Shown here one piece after another: positions 1 to 8,870 of a stretch of 64,000 nucleotides of DNA. Origin of the DNA: Arthrobacter sp. MAHUQ-56. Its GTDB lineage: Bacteria; Actinomycetota; Actinomycetes; Actinomycetales; Micrococcaceae. Made by a program: the position numbers and the translations under genes. The stretch is from contig NZ_JAIFZQ010000008.1 of assembly GCF_019710585.1 (NCBI RefSeq), forward strand, positions 124,001-188,000, given 5' to 3'. The notes under the pieces were generated by a model that did not search any database, was not told where the DNA came from, and worked only from the letters and a program-made list of their open reading frames with translations. How positions within the stretch are numbered: the first letter of the stretch is position 1; the number at the start of each line of letters is the position of its first letter.

Positions 1-529
1 CGAAGTTCCGGGCGGTCTTGCGGTACACCAGGTTGCCCTTGCCGTCCGCCTTGAGGGCCTTGATCAGGGCGACGTCGGCGTGGATGGGGGTTTCGAAGAC
101 CTGGCCACGGCCGTCGATGATCCGGGTTTCCTTGCCCTCGGCGAGCATGGTGCCGTACCCGGTGGGGGTGAAGAACCCGCCGATCCCGGCACCGGCGGCG
201 CGGATGCGTTCGGCAAGGTTGCCCTGCGGCACCAGTTCGAGTTCGATCTCGCCGGCCTTGTACTTGGCGTCGAAGTGCCAGGAATCGGACTGCCGCGGGA
301 AGGAGCAGATCATCTTCTTCACCCGGCCTTCCTTGATCAGCAGGGCCAGTCCCTGGTCGCCCTGGCCGGCGTTGTTGTTCACCACCGTCAGGTCCGTGGC
401 GCCGCATTCGAGCAGCGCATCGATCAGTTCGAAGGGCTGGCCGGCGTTGCCGAACCCGCCGATCATCACGGTGGAACCGTCCTTGATCCCGGCTACGGCA
501 GCCTGGACCGAGTCGACAAAGTTCAGCAT
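1..529 (-). CDS. pcaI: 3-oxoadipate CoA-transferase subunit A (partial)
   Basis: Transfers CoA from succinyl-CoA to 3-oxoadipate, together with a B subunit (PcaJ) that would lie left of the window. The N-terminal 176 residues are present and the 3' end is cut by the window edge. The frame starts MLNFVDSVQAAV, carries the Gly-rich GGFGNAGQP stretch near residues 24-32 and the family segment ELVPQGNLAERIRAAGAG. The start lies 3 nt after the pcaF stop, so it is the next cistron of the pca operon. Assignment to 3-oxoadipate rather than acetoacetate transferase is inferred from the operon. Confidence 0.88.
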   Translation of the reverse strand, partial: MLNFVDSVQAAVAGIKDGSTVMIGGFGNAGQPFELIDALLECGATDLTVVNNNAGQGDQGLALLIKEGRVKKMICSFPRQSDSWHFDAKYKAGEIELELVPQGNLAERIRAAGAGIGGFFTPTGYGTMLAEGKETRIIDGRGQVFETPIHADVALIKALKADGKGNLVYRKTARNF

Positions 530-532
530 GGC

Positions 533-1747
533 TTATGCCTTTCCTGTGTTCTTTGCTGCGGAAGAAGTGACGTTTTCAAGCACGACGGCCAGGCCCTGGC
601 CCACGCCGATGCAGATGGCGGCCACGCCCCAGCGTTCGCCGGAGGCCTGCAGGGACCGGGCAAGGGTGCCCAGGATCCGGGTCCCGGAGGCGCCGAGCGG
701 GTGGCCCATGGCGATCGCGCCACCGTGCCGGTTCACAATAGCGGGGTCGATTCCCCACGCGTTGATGCACGCCAGGGACTGCGCGGCGAACGCTTCGTTC
801 AGTTCGACGGCGCCCACCTGGTCCCAGCCGATGCCCGCCTTCGCGAGGGCCTTGTTCGCCGCCTCAACCGGCGCGTAGCCGAAATACTGCGGATCGTTCG
901 CGTGCGCACCGCGCCCCGCGATGCGTGCCAGCGGGTCCAGCCCGAGCAGCCCCGCGGCAGCTTCGCTGCCCACCCAGGCCGCGGAGGCGCCGTCGGACAA
1001 CGGCGAAGCATTCCCTGCCGTGACCGTGCCGTCCTCGGCCCGGAAGACCGTTTTCAGCCCGGCCAGCTTCTCGGCCGAAGAGCCGGGGCGGATGCCCTCG
1101 TCGCGGACCAGGTCCGTCCCGGGAACCGGGGTGACGAGGTTGTCGTAGAAGCCCTCGTCCCAGGCGGCGGCGGACAGGTTGTGCGAGGCGGCGGCGAACT
1201 CGTCCTGCGCCTCGCGGGTCACGCCGTACTTCTCGCGGAGCCGCTCCGTGGCCTCGCCCAGGGAGATGGTCCATTCCTTGGGCATTGCCTTGTTCACCAG
1301 CCGCCAGCCCAGGGTGGTGGAGGCCAGGGTCATGTCCCCGGCCGGGTAGGGCTTCTCGGTCTTGGGCAGCACCCACGGGGCGCGGGACATCGACTCGGCG
1401 CCGCCCACCAGCATCAGGTCGGCGTCGCCGGCGTTGATTTGGCGGGACGCGATGATCGCCGCGTCCAGCGAGGACCCGCAGAGCCGGTTCACCGTGGTGC
1501 CGGGAATCGACACCGGCAGCCCGGCCAGCAAGGTGCCCATCCGGGCGATGTTGCGGTTCTCCTCACCGGCGCCGTTCGCGTTGCCGAACACCACCTCATC
1601 AATCCGTTCCGGATCAAGCGCCGGGGCGCGCTTCACGGATTCCCTGATCACGTGCGCGGCAAGGTCGTCGGGGCGGACGGCGGCAAGGCCGGAGCCGAAC
1701 TTGCCGAACGGGGTGCGCACGGCGTCGTACACAAAAGCCTGGTTCAT
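533..1747 (-). CDS. pcaF: 3-oxoadipyl-CoA thiolase
   Basis: Last step of the beta-ketoadipate pathway: thiolytic cleavage of 3-oxoadipyl-CoA to succinyl-CoA and acetyl-CoA in the cytoplasm. The protein has 404 residues, normal for thiolase II. All catalytic residues are visible: nucleophile Cys90 in NRLCGSS, His349 in GHPLGASG and Cys379 in ICIGVGQG. The start overlaps the pcaC stop by 4 nt (ATGA), so the two are probably translationally coupled. Generic acetyl-CoA acetyltransferases look similar; the pca context favours PcaF. Confidence 0.93.
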   Translation of the reverse strand: MNQAFVYDAVRTPFGKFGSGLAAVRPDDLAAHVIRESVKRAPALDPERIDEVVFGNANGAGEENRNIARMGTLLAGLPVSIPGTTVNRLCGSSLDAAIIASRQINAGDADLMLVGGAESMSRAPWVLPKTEKPYPAGDMTLASTTLGWRLVNKAMPKEWTISLGEATERLREKYGVTREAQDEFAAASHNLSAAAWDEGFYDNLVTPVPGTDLVRDEGIRPGSSAEKLAGLKTVFRAEDGTVTAGNASPLSDGASAAWVGSEAAAGLLGLDPLARIAGRGAHANDPQYFGYAPVEAANKALAKAGIGWDQVGAVELNEAFAAQSLACINAWGIDPAIVNRHGGAIAMGHPLGASGTRILGTLARSLQASGERWGVAAICIGVGQGLAVVLENVTSSAAKNTGKA

Positions 1748-2214
1748 GATTCCTCTGGTTCTCCGGGATTCCGGTGGGTGCTGTCGATTACTGTGTTGTC
1801 CATTTCATGGAAGACCTGCTGGGCGGTCTTGAAGGCGGTGTTGGCGGAGGGGACTCCGCAGTAGATGGCGGTCTGCAGCAGGATTTCCTTGATCTCGTCC
1901 CTGCTGAGGCCGTTGCGGAGGGCGGCGCGGATATGCATGGCCAGCTCCTCCCAGTGGCCGTGGGCCACCATGGCGGTGATCGTGACGGCGGAACGCATCT
2001 GCCGGGTCAGGCCGGGCCTGGTCCAAATGCCGCCCCACGCGATGCGGGTGATCATGTCCTGGAAGTCGCCGGTGAACTCGTCCTTGTTGGCGTTGGCCCG
2101 GTCCACGTGCGCGTCGCCGAGCACCTCGCGCCGGACCACCATGCCGCCGTCGTAAATCTCCTGGCTGGTGGCGCCGGGCTGGACCACACCGTTCCGTGAG
2201 GTGTCAGAGCTCAT
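1744..2214 (-). CDS. pcaC: 4-carboxymuconolactone decarboxylase
   Basis: Decarboxylates 4-carboxymuconolactone to 3-oxoadipate enol-lactone. The 156-residue protein is all alpha-helical in character and belongs to the CMD/AhpD-like fold, with the typical GGIWTRPGL segment and the TAIYCGVPSAN segment near its end. It is a stand-alone PcaC and not the PcaL (PcaD-PcaC) fusion found in many actinobacteria. It overlaps pcaD upstream and pcaF downstream by 4 nt each, a tight translational chain. Confidence 0.92.
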   Translation of the reverse strand: MSSDTSRNGVVQPGATSQEIYDGGMVVRREVLGDAHVDRANANKDEFTGDFQDMITRIAWGGIWTRPGLTRQMRSAVTITAMVAHGHWEELAMHIRAALRNGLSRDEIKEILLQTAIYCGVPSANTAFKTAQQVFHEMDNTVIDSTHRNPGEPEES

Positions 2215-3029
2215 TTGGCGGCCGCCCGCGACTCGGCCCAGGCCATCAGGCTGCGCATCAGGTCCGCGACATGCCCGGGCGCCTCCGCCGGGGCAAGGTG
2301 CGAAATACCCTCCACGGTCACCGCCGTGGCGGTGCCGCCCCCGGCGGTGATGCCTGTCGCCACTTCCTCAGCCATGGCCGGGGTGGCCACGCCGTCCAGT
2401 GCCCCCGCGATCACCTGCGTGGGGACCTGGATGCTGCCGAGCTCCTGGCGGACATCGAACGCCGCCAGGGCCTCACAGCAGAAGGCGTAGCTGAAGCGGT
2501 CGGCGTCGCGCAGGGAGTGCAGGAGCCGGCTGCTGAATTCGGGCTCGCGTTCCATAAAGCCAGGGGCGAACCAGCGCTGCGCGGATCCCTGGATCATCAC
2601 GGGGGTCCCCTGGGCGCGGACGGTTTCGGCGCGCTCCAGCCAAGCCTCGGGCGTGCTGATCTTTGCGCCGCTGTTCTGCACGGACAGGCTCTTCAGCCGC
2701 TCCCCGTGCTTGATGCCCAGCTGCAGGCCGACGGCGCCGCCCAGCGAAACACCGGCGTAGTGGAAGTCTTCGCCGGGGGCGATGGAATCGACCAGGTCGA
2801 CGACTGCGCCGGCGAGCGCGGCGACGTCGAACGTTTCCGTGGCGGCGGGCGAGACGCCGTGGCCGGGCAGGTCCCAGGCCACCACGTCGTAGTCATTGCC
2901 GAGCAGGGACGCCACGCGGTTCCACAGGATTGAAGAGGTGCCCAGGGAGGGTCCCACCACCAGCAGGGGGTGGTCGCCCAGGGATCGCTGGGGTGACAGC
3001 AGCGCTGCCTTCAGGGCCGGTTTAGCCAC
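2211..3029 (-). CDS. pcaD: 3-oxoadipate enol-lactonase
   Basis: Alpha/beta hydrolase that opens 3-oxoadipate enol-lactone to 3-oxoadipate. The frame stays open far upstream inside pcaB, but the real start is the GTG at 3029 (VAKPALKAALL), giving 272 residues, the usual PcaD size. Nucleophile Ser95 lies in GVSLGG, the probable acid in AGALDGV, and the catalytic His near the end in GISHLAP. It overlaps the pcaB stop by 8 nt. The upstream part of the open frame is a shadow of pcaB. Confidence 0.92.
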   Translation of the reverse strand: MAKPALKAALLSPQRSLGDHPLLVVGPSLGTSSILWNRVASLLGNDYDVVAWDLPGHGVSPAATETFDVAALAGAVVDLVDSIAPGEDFHYAGVSLGGAVGLQLGIKHGERLKSLSVQNSGAKISTPEAWLERAETVRAQGTPVMIQGSAQRWFAPGFMEREPEFSSRLLHSLRDADRFSYAFCCEALAAFDVRQELGSIQVPTQVIAGALDGVATPAMAEEVATGITAGGGTATAVTVEGISHLAPAEAPGHVADLMRSLMAWAESRAAAK

Positions 3030-4497
3030 GGGAATCTCCGTTCGCGTCGGTAGGTGCAACAAAGTCGGGAAAAGCCGCCAGGATGCGGTGGGAAATTTCC
3101 GCGGCCTGGCCGAGGTAGCTGGCGGGGTCCAGGAGTTCCTCCAGCCGGGCGTCAGGGACGACGGCGGCGGGGACCGTTTCGCGCAGCAGCTTGCGGTAGG
3201 TGGCGGCCTGCTCAGCGGCAGGCGCCTGCAGGGTTCGGTCCACCACGCCCTGCAGCTGCTGCTTGCCCGTGCGGCCGTCCGTCTCCGCCAGGAGCGGGGC
3301 GACGGCGGCGCCAACGCCCTCGGCCAGCAGCAGGGGGCCGGCGAGGTCCAGGTTGCGGCGCATTGCGTCAGGGAACACCTGCAGCCCCCCGGCAAGTTCG
3401 CGGATGAGGCCGGCGGCCCCGAGGGACAGCGCCAGCAGCTGGCGCAGGGCCGGCCACTCGGTGTGCCAGGCCCCGTCCGGGCGCTCATCGTTGAAGTTGG
3501 CGGCTGCGAGGTGCAGTTGGGCCGCCAGGTGGGGTGCCTGCAGCGCGGCGCTGCGGACCAGGACGGACAGCACCGGGTTCTGCTTCTGCGGCATGGCGGA
3601 GGAGACACCGCGTCCGGCCGCCTTCGGCTCGGCCACTTCCCCCACCTCGGGGCGGCTAAGGAAGAGGACGTCAGCGGCGATCTTGCCGAACGCGTCCAGC
3701 ACGGATGCCAGGGCGTTGCCGAGGGAGGTGACGGCCAGCCGGTTGGTGTGCCACGGCGCCGCCGCAGGGTCGAGGCCAAGCTGGGATGCCAGGGCGTCCG
3801 CCAATGAGAACGGCGTCGCCCGCGAACCCTCGGTCAGCACCGTTCCGGCCGCGAGTGTTCCCGCCGCGCCGCCGAACTGGACCGGGAAGTCCAGGGCCGC
3901 AAGCTGCCGCCCTGCGGCGGCCACGCCGTGGAACCACTGCGCGGCCCGCAGCCCGAACGTGAAGGGAAGCGAATGCTGGGTCAGGCTCCTGCCCACGCAC
4001 AGCGTGTCCGCATGCTGGGCCGCCAGGGCGGCGAGCGCCGTCGTGGTGCCTTTCAGGTCCGCCAGCACGGCGTGCGCCGTGTTGCGGGCCAGCAGCATCA
4101 GGGCGGTGTCGAGCACGTCCTGGCTGGTCAGGGAGGTGTGGATGGCCTTTCCCGCGCCCACCCCGGCGGTGTCCAGCGCGGCCACCTTCTTCCGGAGGTC
4201 CGCCAGCAGCGGGATCACCGGGTTGCCGCCGCCCTGGGCGCGCAGCGCGATATCGGCCAGGTCGTAGCGGCCCGCTTCGGCAGCGGAGGCGACGACGGCG
4301 GCGGAACCGGCAGGTGCCAGGCCGGCCCGTTCCAGCACGGCGGCCCAGCCGGACTCGACGGCGAGGATGGCCGCGAGCACTGCCCGGTCCCCCGTCAGCG
4401 CCGCCACCAGGGGTGACGCTGAGACGGGACTGAGCAGGCCGGCGTCGGCCTCCTCCGCGAACGCGCGCAGATCTCCCAGGGCGGCGGCGTGGGTCAC
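3022..4497 (-). CDS. pcaB: 3-carboxy-cis,cis-muconate cycloisomerase
   Basis: Cyclises 3-carboxymuconate to 4-carboxymuconolactone. The 491-residue protein is a fumarase/aspartase-superfamily member with the superfamily signature SSAMPQKQNP at residues 299-308 and a TSLTSQDVLDTA segment near 121-132 matching the second conserved region. It overlaps pcaG by 4 nt and pcaD by 8 nt. It is slightly longer than typical PcaB (about 450 residues) through an Ala-rich C-terminus. Confidence 0.93.
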   Translation of the reverse strand: MTHAAALGDLRAFAEEADAGLLSPVSASPLVAALTGDRAVLAAILAVESGWAAVLERAGLAPAGSAAVVASAAEAGRYDLADIALRAQGGGNPVIPLLADLRKKVAALDTAGVGAGKAIHTSLTSQDVLDTALMLLARNTAHAVLADLKGTTTALAALAAQHADTLCVGRSLTQHSLPFTFGLRAAQWFHGVAAAGRQLAALDFPVQFGGAAGTLAAGTVLTEGSRATPFSLADALASQLGLDPAAAPWHTNRLAVTSLGNALASVLDAFGKIAADVLFLSRPEVGEVAEPKAAGRGVSSAMPQKQNPVLSVLVRSAALQAPHLAAQLHLAAANFNDERPDGAWHTEWPALRQLLALSLGAAGLIRELAGGLQVFPDAMRRNLDLAGPLLLAEGVGAAVAPLLAETDGRTGKQQLQGVVDRTLQAPAAEQAATYRKLLRETVPAAVVPDARLEELLDPASYLGQAAEISHRILAAFPDFVAPTDANGDSRG

Positions 4498-5051
4498 TGG
4501 AAGTCCAGGAAGACCGTCTCGTCCTCGCCCTGGAGACGGATGTCCCAGGTGAGGCCGCCGTCGGGGTCGCGGCGGGCGATCAGCGTGCTGCGGCGCTCGG
4601 GATCGAGCGAGCTGAGCAGCGGGTCGTTGGCCAGGGCCTCGGTGTCCTCCGGCAGGTAGATCCGGGTGAACAGCCGGTTGGTGAGGCCGCGGGCAAAGAG
4701 CGCCACGGAGATGAACGGTGCGGCGCCCGGTTTCGTGGGGCCGGGGTTGACGGTGGTGAAGGTGAAAACGCCGGAGTTGCCGACCGCGCCGCGGCCCCAG
4801 CCGGTGAAGGTGTAGCCGTCGCGGACAAGGGAACCAGTGCGCTGGACGATGTTGCCTTTGGCGTCCGGCTGCCAGATTTCCAGGATGGCGTCCGGGATGG
4901 TGTGACCGGCGCCGTCATAGACCGTGCCCTGCAGGCGGATGGAACCGGGCGAGCCCGGGGCCAGGAGCTCGTTGTCCTTCTCGAACGGAAGGGCGTAGCC
5001 GTAGAACGGACCGACCGTCTGTCCGGGGGTGGGTACCAGTTTGGTGCTCAT
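4494..5051 (-). CDS. pcaG: Protocatechuate 3,4-dioxygenase alpha subunit
   Basis: Non-catalytic partner of PcaH in the intradiol ring-cleaving dioxygenase that converts protocatechuate and O2 to 3-carboxy-cis,cis-muconate. The 185 residues start MSTKLVPTPGQTVGPFYGYA, with the TPGQTVGPF motif conserved in alpha subunits. Unlike PcaH it lacks the full iron-binding Tyr/Tyr/His/His set, as expected. The gene sits 2 nt after pcaH and overlaps pcaB by 4 nt, so equal expression with PcaH is likely. Confidence 0.94.
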   Translation of the reverse strand: MSTKLVPTPGQTVGPFYGYALPFEKDNELLAPGSPGSIRLQGTVYDGAGHTIPDAILEIWQPDAKGNIVQRTGSLVRDGYTFTGWGRGAVGNSGVFTFTTVNPGPTKPGAAPFISVALFARGLTNRLFTRIYLPEDTEALANDPLLSSLDPERRSTLIARRDPDGGLTWDIRLQGEDETVFLDFQ

Positions 5052-5053
5052 CT

Positions 5054-5926
5054 CTACTCCTCATCCCCGGCGTCGCCGTATGCTTCGTTTTCGGTCCAGG
5101 TCCGCTTGGGACCGGTCAGGACGATGTCCCAGTTGTAGCCCAGGGCCCACTCGGGCTCGGTGAGGCTGTGGTCGTAGGTGGCCACCAGGCGGTCGCGCGC
5201 GTCCTGGTCCACGATGGTCTGGTAGATGGGGTCCAGCGGGAAGAGCTGGTCGCCGGGGAAGTACATCTGGGTGATGATGCGCTGGGTGAACTCGGTGCCG
5301 AACAGCGAGAAGTGGATATGCGCCGGACGCCAGGCGTTGAGGTGGTTCTTCCAGGGGTACGCGCCGGGCTTGATGGTGGTGAACCGGTACGAGCCGTCCG
5401 GGCCGGTGATGCAGCGGCCGATGCCCGTGAAGTTGGGATCGATCGGGGCCGGGTGCTGGTCGCGCTTGTGGATGTAGCGGCCGGAGGCGTTGGCCTGCCA
5501 GATCTCCACGAGCTGCCCGGCCACGGGGCGGCCGTCGCCGTCCAGGACCCTGCCTGCCACGATGATCCGCTCGCCCTGGGGCTCACCGTTGTGCTGGATG
5601 GTCAGGTCCGATTCCAGCGCGTGCACGTCCTGGTGCCCGAACGCCGGCGAGTACAGCTCGATGGTTTCCGGGTCGGCGTGCTGCAGGCTCTTGGTGGGGT
5701 GGCGCAGGATGCTGCTGCGGTACGGCGGGTAGTCCAGCCGCGGCTGGGTCTCCGGCTGGGCACCGTCCTTGAGCGCGCGCCGGTAGGCCTCGCCCAGCGC
5801 GTTGATTTCCGCGCTCAGGTCCGCTTGGGACTCCGCGGCGGCGTCCAGGGGCGCGTGCGCTGCCTTGGGCTCTGCGGGCGGCACGAGCTCCTCCGATTCA
5901 AGCTCTGCGGTGACGTCTTTTGGCAC
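5054..5926 (-). CDS. pcaH: Protocatechuate 3,4-dioxygenase beta subunit
   Basis: Catalytic subunit of the Fe(III) intradiol dioxygenase. The four iron ligands can be placed: Tyr151 (GRYIH), Tyr190 (GAYPW), His203 and His205 (PAHIHF). Their spacing of 39, 13 and 2 residues is that of characterised PcaH proteins. The 290 residues include a roughly 50-residue Ala/Glu-rich N-terminal extension before the catalytic core. It follows the dehydroshikimate dehydratase gene by 42 nt in the same direction, so protocatechuate made by that enzyme is the obvious substrate. Confidence 0.95.
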   Translation of the reverse strand: MPKDVTAELESEELVPPAEPKAAHAPLDAAAESQADLSAEINALGEAYRRALKDGAQPETQPRLDYPPYRSSILRHPTKSLQHADPETIELYSPAFGHQDVHALESDLTIQHNGEPQGERIIVAGRVLDGDGRPVAGQLVEIWQANASGRYIHKRDQHPAPIDPNFTGIGRCITGPDGSYRFTTIKPGAYPWKNHLNAWRPAHIHFSLFGTEFTQRIITQMYFPGDQLFPLDPIYQTIVDQDARDRLVATYDHSLTEPEWALGYNWDIVLTGPKRTWTENEAYGDAGDEE

Positions 5927-5968
5927 GGCGGGCTCCTTTTCTTGGTGGCGTGGGTGGGTTTGGTGGCG

Positions 5969-7849
5969 TTAGGACGAAGGCTGGCTGCGGTGCAGGGAGT
6001 CGTACTGGACGGCGTGCCGGACCGGGGCATTGGGGGCGCCGTAACCGTCGTAGCTGCCGCGCCGCTCCACCATTTCGAAGAACACACTGCCCACGGTGGC
6101 GGTGTAGAAATGGAGGAATTCGCCGTCGGCGTCCCGGTCGTACAGCAGGTTGAGCTCCTGGAGGGTGGCCAGGAAACCCGGTTCAAGGTCGAAGCGGGCG
6201 TCCAGGTCCTCGTAGTAGTTGGCCGGGATCTGCAGGAACTCAAGGCCGCGGCCGCGGGCGGAACGTGCCGTGGCCACCAGGTCCGTGACGGCGAACGCGA
6301 TGTGCTCCTGGTACGTCTGGCGGGCCGGCGCCTGCTGGACCGGGGCCAGGTTCAGGACCAGCCGCACCGCGCCGTCGGAGGTCTGCATGACCTGCGAGCG
6401 CACCAGTCCGCTGGGGCTGGGAACTTCCGCGAACGGCTGCGGTTCCAGGGCCAGAGCGCTGGTATAGAAGAGGACGGCCTCGTCGAAGTGCTGCCACGGC
6501 TGGGCAAGGTTGACGTGGTCGATCACCGCGCTGGCTCCCGCCGACGGGTGTTCCAGCCCCTCCCCGAACTCCCGTGTCCAGGCCGCGGTGCCGTCCGGGC
6601 TGCCCTGGCAGAGGAAGATTTCGGTGGAGTCCGGGGCGCAGATGCCCTGGAAGACTTCCTCGTCCGCCTGGACCTTGCGGGCCACCACGGGGGCCTTGAG
6701 CTGCTGGGCCCGGGCGGAGGCAATCACGGGGGAATCGACGTCGAACCCCAGCGCGGCGATCGCGGGCTCGGCGTGCTGCGCCGCCTGTTCGTTGATGATG
6801 ACGCGCGCCTGGCCCATGGTCCACAGCTGGACGTCCTTGGTGCGGTGCCGGCCCTCGAACGCGAAGCCCAGCTGGCCCAGGAGCTTCTCCAGCTGCGCGG
6901 TGTCGTCCGCCTTCACTTCGGCGAAGTTAAAGCCTGCGGGCTCGCTGACCTTGGGCAGCGTGGCCAGCTCCATCGGATAACGACGGCGGAGCGCGCCGCC
7001 GGCGTCAACGGCACCACCGGCCGCATTCCCGGCGAGCCACTTGGCGCTCTGCTCCTCCAGCCAGATGAGCGAGCGCATGGCGTCCACGGCCGTCCGCTCC
7101 ACGTCCGACTGGCGGAAGACGTCATTGAAGACCTCAAGGGAGACCGGGCCGCTGTAGCCTGCCCGGACCACGTGGCCCATGAACTTGGCCAGCTCAAACT
7201 GGCCTTCGCCGGGGAACACCCGGTAGTGCCGGCTCCAGGACAGGACGTCCATGGAGAGCTTGGGGGCATCGGCCACCTGGACGAAGAAGATCTTCTCCGG
7301 GTTGAACGCCTCAATGTGGGAGGTCTCCCAGTCACGCGACAGGATGTGGAAGGAGTCAAGGCAGGTGCCCAGGTTGGGGTGGTCCACCATTTCCACCAGC
7401 CGGTAGGCGTGCTCGTAGTCGTTGACGTACTTGCCCCAGGCCAGGGCTTCGTAGGCCACCTTGACGCCGTGGTCGCCCGCCAGGTTGGCGAGCTGGGCCA
7501 GCTGTTCGGCGCGGAGGCCGTCGTCGTCGATGGTGGCAGTGGCAACGTTGGAGCAGACCAGGATGGTGTCCATGCCCAGGCGCGACATGAGCTTGAACTT
7601 GGCCTCGGCCCGGCGGAGGTTGGCCTTGAGCAGGTCCGGGGTGACGCCGTCGAAATCGCGGAACGGCTGGTAGAGGTCAAGGCCCAGGCCCAGGTCCGCG
7701 GCCATGCTCCGCACCTGCTCCGGGCTGAGCGGCGAGGTGACCAGGTCCTGTTCAAAGATCTCGATGCCGTCGAAGCCCGCGATGGCGCAGGCCTGCATCT
7801 TTTCCTTCAGGGTGCCGGACAGGCAGACGGTGGCGATTCCGGTGCGCAT
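5969..7849 (-). CDS. qsuB: 3-dehydroshikimate dehydratase (two-domain, QsuB/QuiC1 type)
   Basis: Converts 3-dehydroshikimate to protocatechuate. The 626-residue protein is a fusion. The N-terminal part (about 1-280) is a xylose-isomerase-like TIM barrel beginning MRTGIATVCLSGTLKEKM, with metal-site segments such as EALAWGKY and LDSFHIL. The C-terminal part (about 290-626) is a vicinal-oxygen-chelate domain resembling 4-hydroxyphenylpyruvate dioxygenase, with IDHVNLAQP and HIAFAVTD segments. The same architecture is known in Corynebacterium QsuB and Pseudomonas QuiC1. Its start overlaps the upstream dehydrogenase stop by 1 nt (TGATG). General annotation pipelines may mislabel it as HPPD. Confidence 0.93.
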   Translation of the reverse strand: MRTGIATVCLSGTLKEKMQACAIAGFDGIEIFEQDLVTSPLSPEQVRSMAADLGLGLDLYQPFRDFDGVTPDLLKANLRRAEAKFKLMSRLGMDTILVCSNVATATIDDDGLRAEQLAQLANLAGDHGVKVAYEALAWGKYVNDYEHAYRLVEMVDHPNLGTCLDSFHILSRDWETSHIEAFNPEKIFFVQVADAPKLSMDVLSWSRHYRVFPGEGQFELAKFMGHVVRAGYSGPVSLEVFNDVFRQSDVERTAVDAMRSLIWLEEQSAKWLAGNAAGGAVDAGGALRRRYPMELATLPKVSEPAGFNFAEVKADDTAQLEKLLGQLGFAFEGRHRTKDVQLWTMGQARVIINEQAAQHAEPAIAALGFDVDSPVIASARAQQLKAPVVARKVQADEEVFQGICAPDSTEIFLCQGSPDGTAAWTREFGEGLEHPSAGASAVIDHVNLAQPWQHFDEAVLFYTSALALEPQPFAEVPSPSGLVRSQVMQTSDGAVRLVLNLAPVQQAPARQTYQEHIAFAVTDLVATARSARGRGLEFLQIPANYYEDLDARFDLEPGFLATLQELNLLYDRDADGEFLHFYTATVGSVFFEMVERRGSYDGYGAPNAPVRHAVQYDSLHRSQPSS

Positions 7850-8730
7850 CAGGCGGCCACCTCCTCGGCGGCGACGAGCTCCAGGAAGTGGCTGCGCATG
7901 CGGTCCGGGTCGGCGTCCAGGCCGGTGAAAATGCGGAAGGCGTCGGCGGCCTGGCCCACGGCCATCCGGCCGCCGTCCAGGACGTCGCAGCCCTTGGCGC
8001 GGGCGCCCCGGACCAGCTCGGTCTCGATGGGGCGGTAGACGATGTCGGCCACCCAGTGCCGGGACTCGAGCAGGTCCAGGTCCAGCGGAACGCCGGGGTG
8101 GGCAGCCATGCCCACCGGGGTGCAGTGCACCAGGCCGTCGGCGAGGGGCATCAGCTGCGGCAGCTCCGCCGTCGTGCCCGCTGTTACGGTGCGGTCCGGG
8201 AACAAGCCGGCCAGTTCGGCGGCCCGCGCCTCCGCCCGTGCGGGGTCCATGTCCACCAGGTCCAGGCGGCGGACGCCGGCGGTGAGCAGGGCGTAGGCGA
8301 CGGCGGACCCGGCGCCGCCGGCGCCGAGCTGCACCACGCGGTCCAGGTCCGCCCCGGGCAGGCCGGATGCCAGGGCGGCGGCGAAGCCGGAGAAGTCGGT
8401 GTTGTGGCCGATGAAGCGGCCGTCCCGGATGACCACCGTGTTGACGGCACCCAGGCGGCGGGCGTCGGCGGAGATTTCGTCCAGGTGCTCCAGGACGAGC
8501 TGCTTGCAGGGGTGGGTGATGTTGAGCCCGTTGAAGCCCAAGGTGCGTGCGCTCTGCAGGATGCTGCCCACGGCGTCGCCCCCTAGTCCCAGTTCCAGCA
8601 GGTCGATGGGGCGGTAAAGGTAGCGCAGGCCCTGCACGTCACCTTCCCGTTCGTGCATGGGCGGCGTGAGCGACGGCGTGACGCCGTCTCCAACCAGTCC
8701 CACGAGGTAGGACTCAGTTCGAATACTCAT
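7849..8730 (-). CDS. qsuD: Quinate/shikimate dehydrogenase (catabolic, QsuD type)
   Basis: Oxidises shikimate (and possibly quinate) to the 3-dehydro compound. The start at 8730 (MSIRTESYLVGL) has an AAAGGAG ribosome site 8 nt upstream; the frame is open 32 codons further but passes through the promoter. Substrate-site motifs SLTPPMHE, LNITHPCKQ (catalytic Lys) and HNTDFSGF are followed by the dinucleotide fold GAGGAGSAVA. The acidic residues after the second strand (LVDMDPARA) resemble NAD-preferring catabolic enzymes rather than NADP-dependent AroE; that is inference. First gene of the catabolic operon. Confidence 0.92.
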   Translation of the reverse strand: MSIRTESYLVGLVGDGVTPSLTPPMHEREGDVQGLRYLYRPIDLLELGLGGDAVGSILQSARTLGFNGLNITHPCKQLVLEHLDEISADARRLGAVNTVVIRDGRFIGHNTDFSGFAAALASGLPGADLDRVVQLGAGGAGSAVAYALLTAGVRRLDLVDMDPARAEARAAELAGLFPDRTVTAGTTAELPQLMPLADGLVHCTPVGMAAHPGVPLDLDLLESRHWVADIVYRPIETELVRGARAKGCDVLDGGRMAVGQAADAFRIFTGLDADPDRMRSHFLELVAAEEVAA

Positions 8731-8794
8731 CCGTGCAGCTCCTTTGGTAACGGCACCGGGAGCCCGAATTGCGGAAGGCGTGCCGGTGATAGGG

Positions 8795-8845
8795 ATTACA
8801 GTACAGCAAATGTTCACTTGTCGCACTAGTGTTCTAGATGCGAAC
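8795..8845 (-). promoter_or_regulatory. Promoter and twin IclR-type operators of the shikimate/pca operon
   Basis: Reading on the minus strand, a -10-like TGTAAT (8800-8795) is preceded by an 18-nt spacer and a -35-like GCGACA (8824-8819). Two pseudo-palindromes of the form GTTC-N7-GMAC lie here: 8812-8826, which covers the -35 box, and 8831-8845, a TGTTC/GAACA inverted repeat just upstream. They are 19 bp apart. The form resembles sites bound by PcaU/PobR-type IclR regulators, so the adjacent IclR gene is the likely ligand-responsive regulator. Confidence 0.55.
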
Positions 8846-8870
8846 AGAATATTTAGCGCGGCTTCTGTTG

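Noticed and set aside
3030-3779. Upstream extension of the pcaD frame
   Set aside because: The extension is the out-of-frame reading of pcaB; the coding character begins at GTG 3029.
5168-8038. 956-codon plus-strand ORF opposite pcaH, qsuB and qsuD
   Set aside because: It lies antisense to three well-supported genes, has low-complexity Gly/Val/Arg composition and no recognisable domain; typical GC-rich shadow frame.
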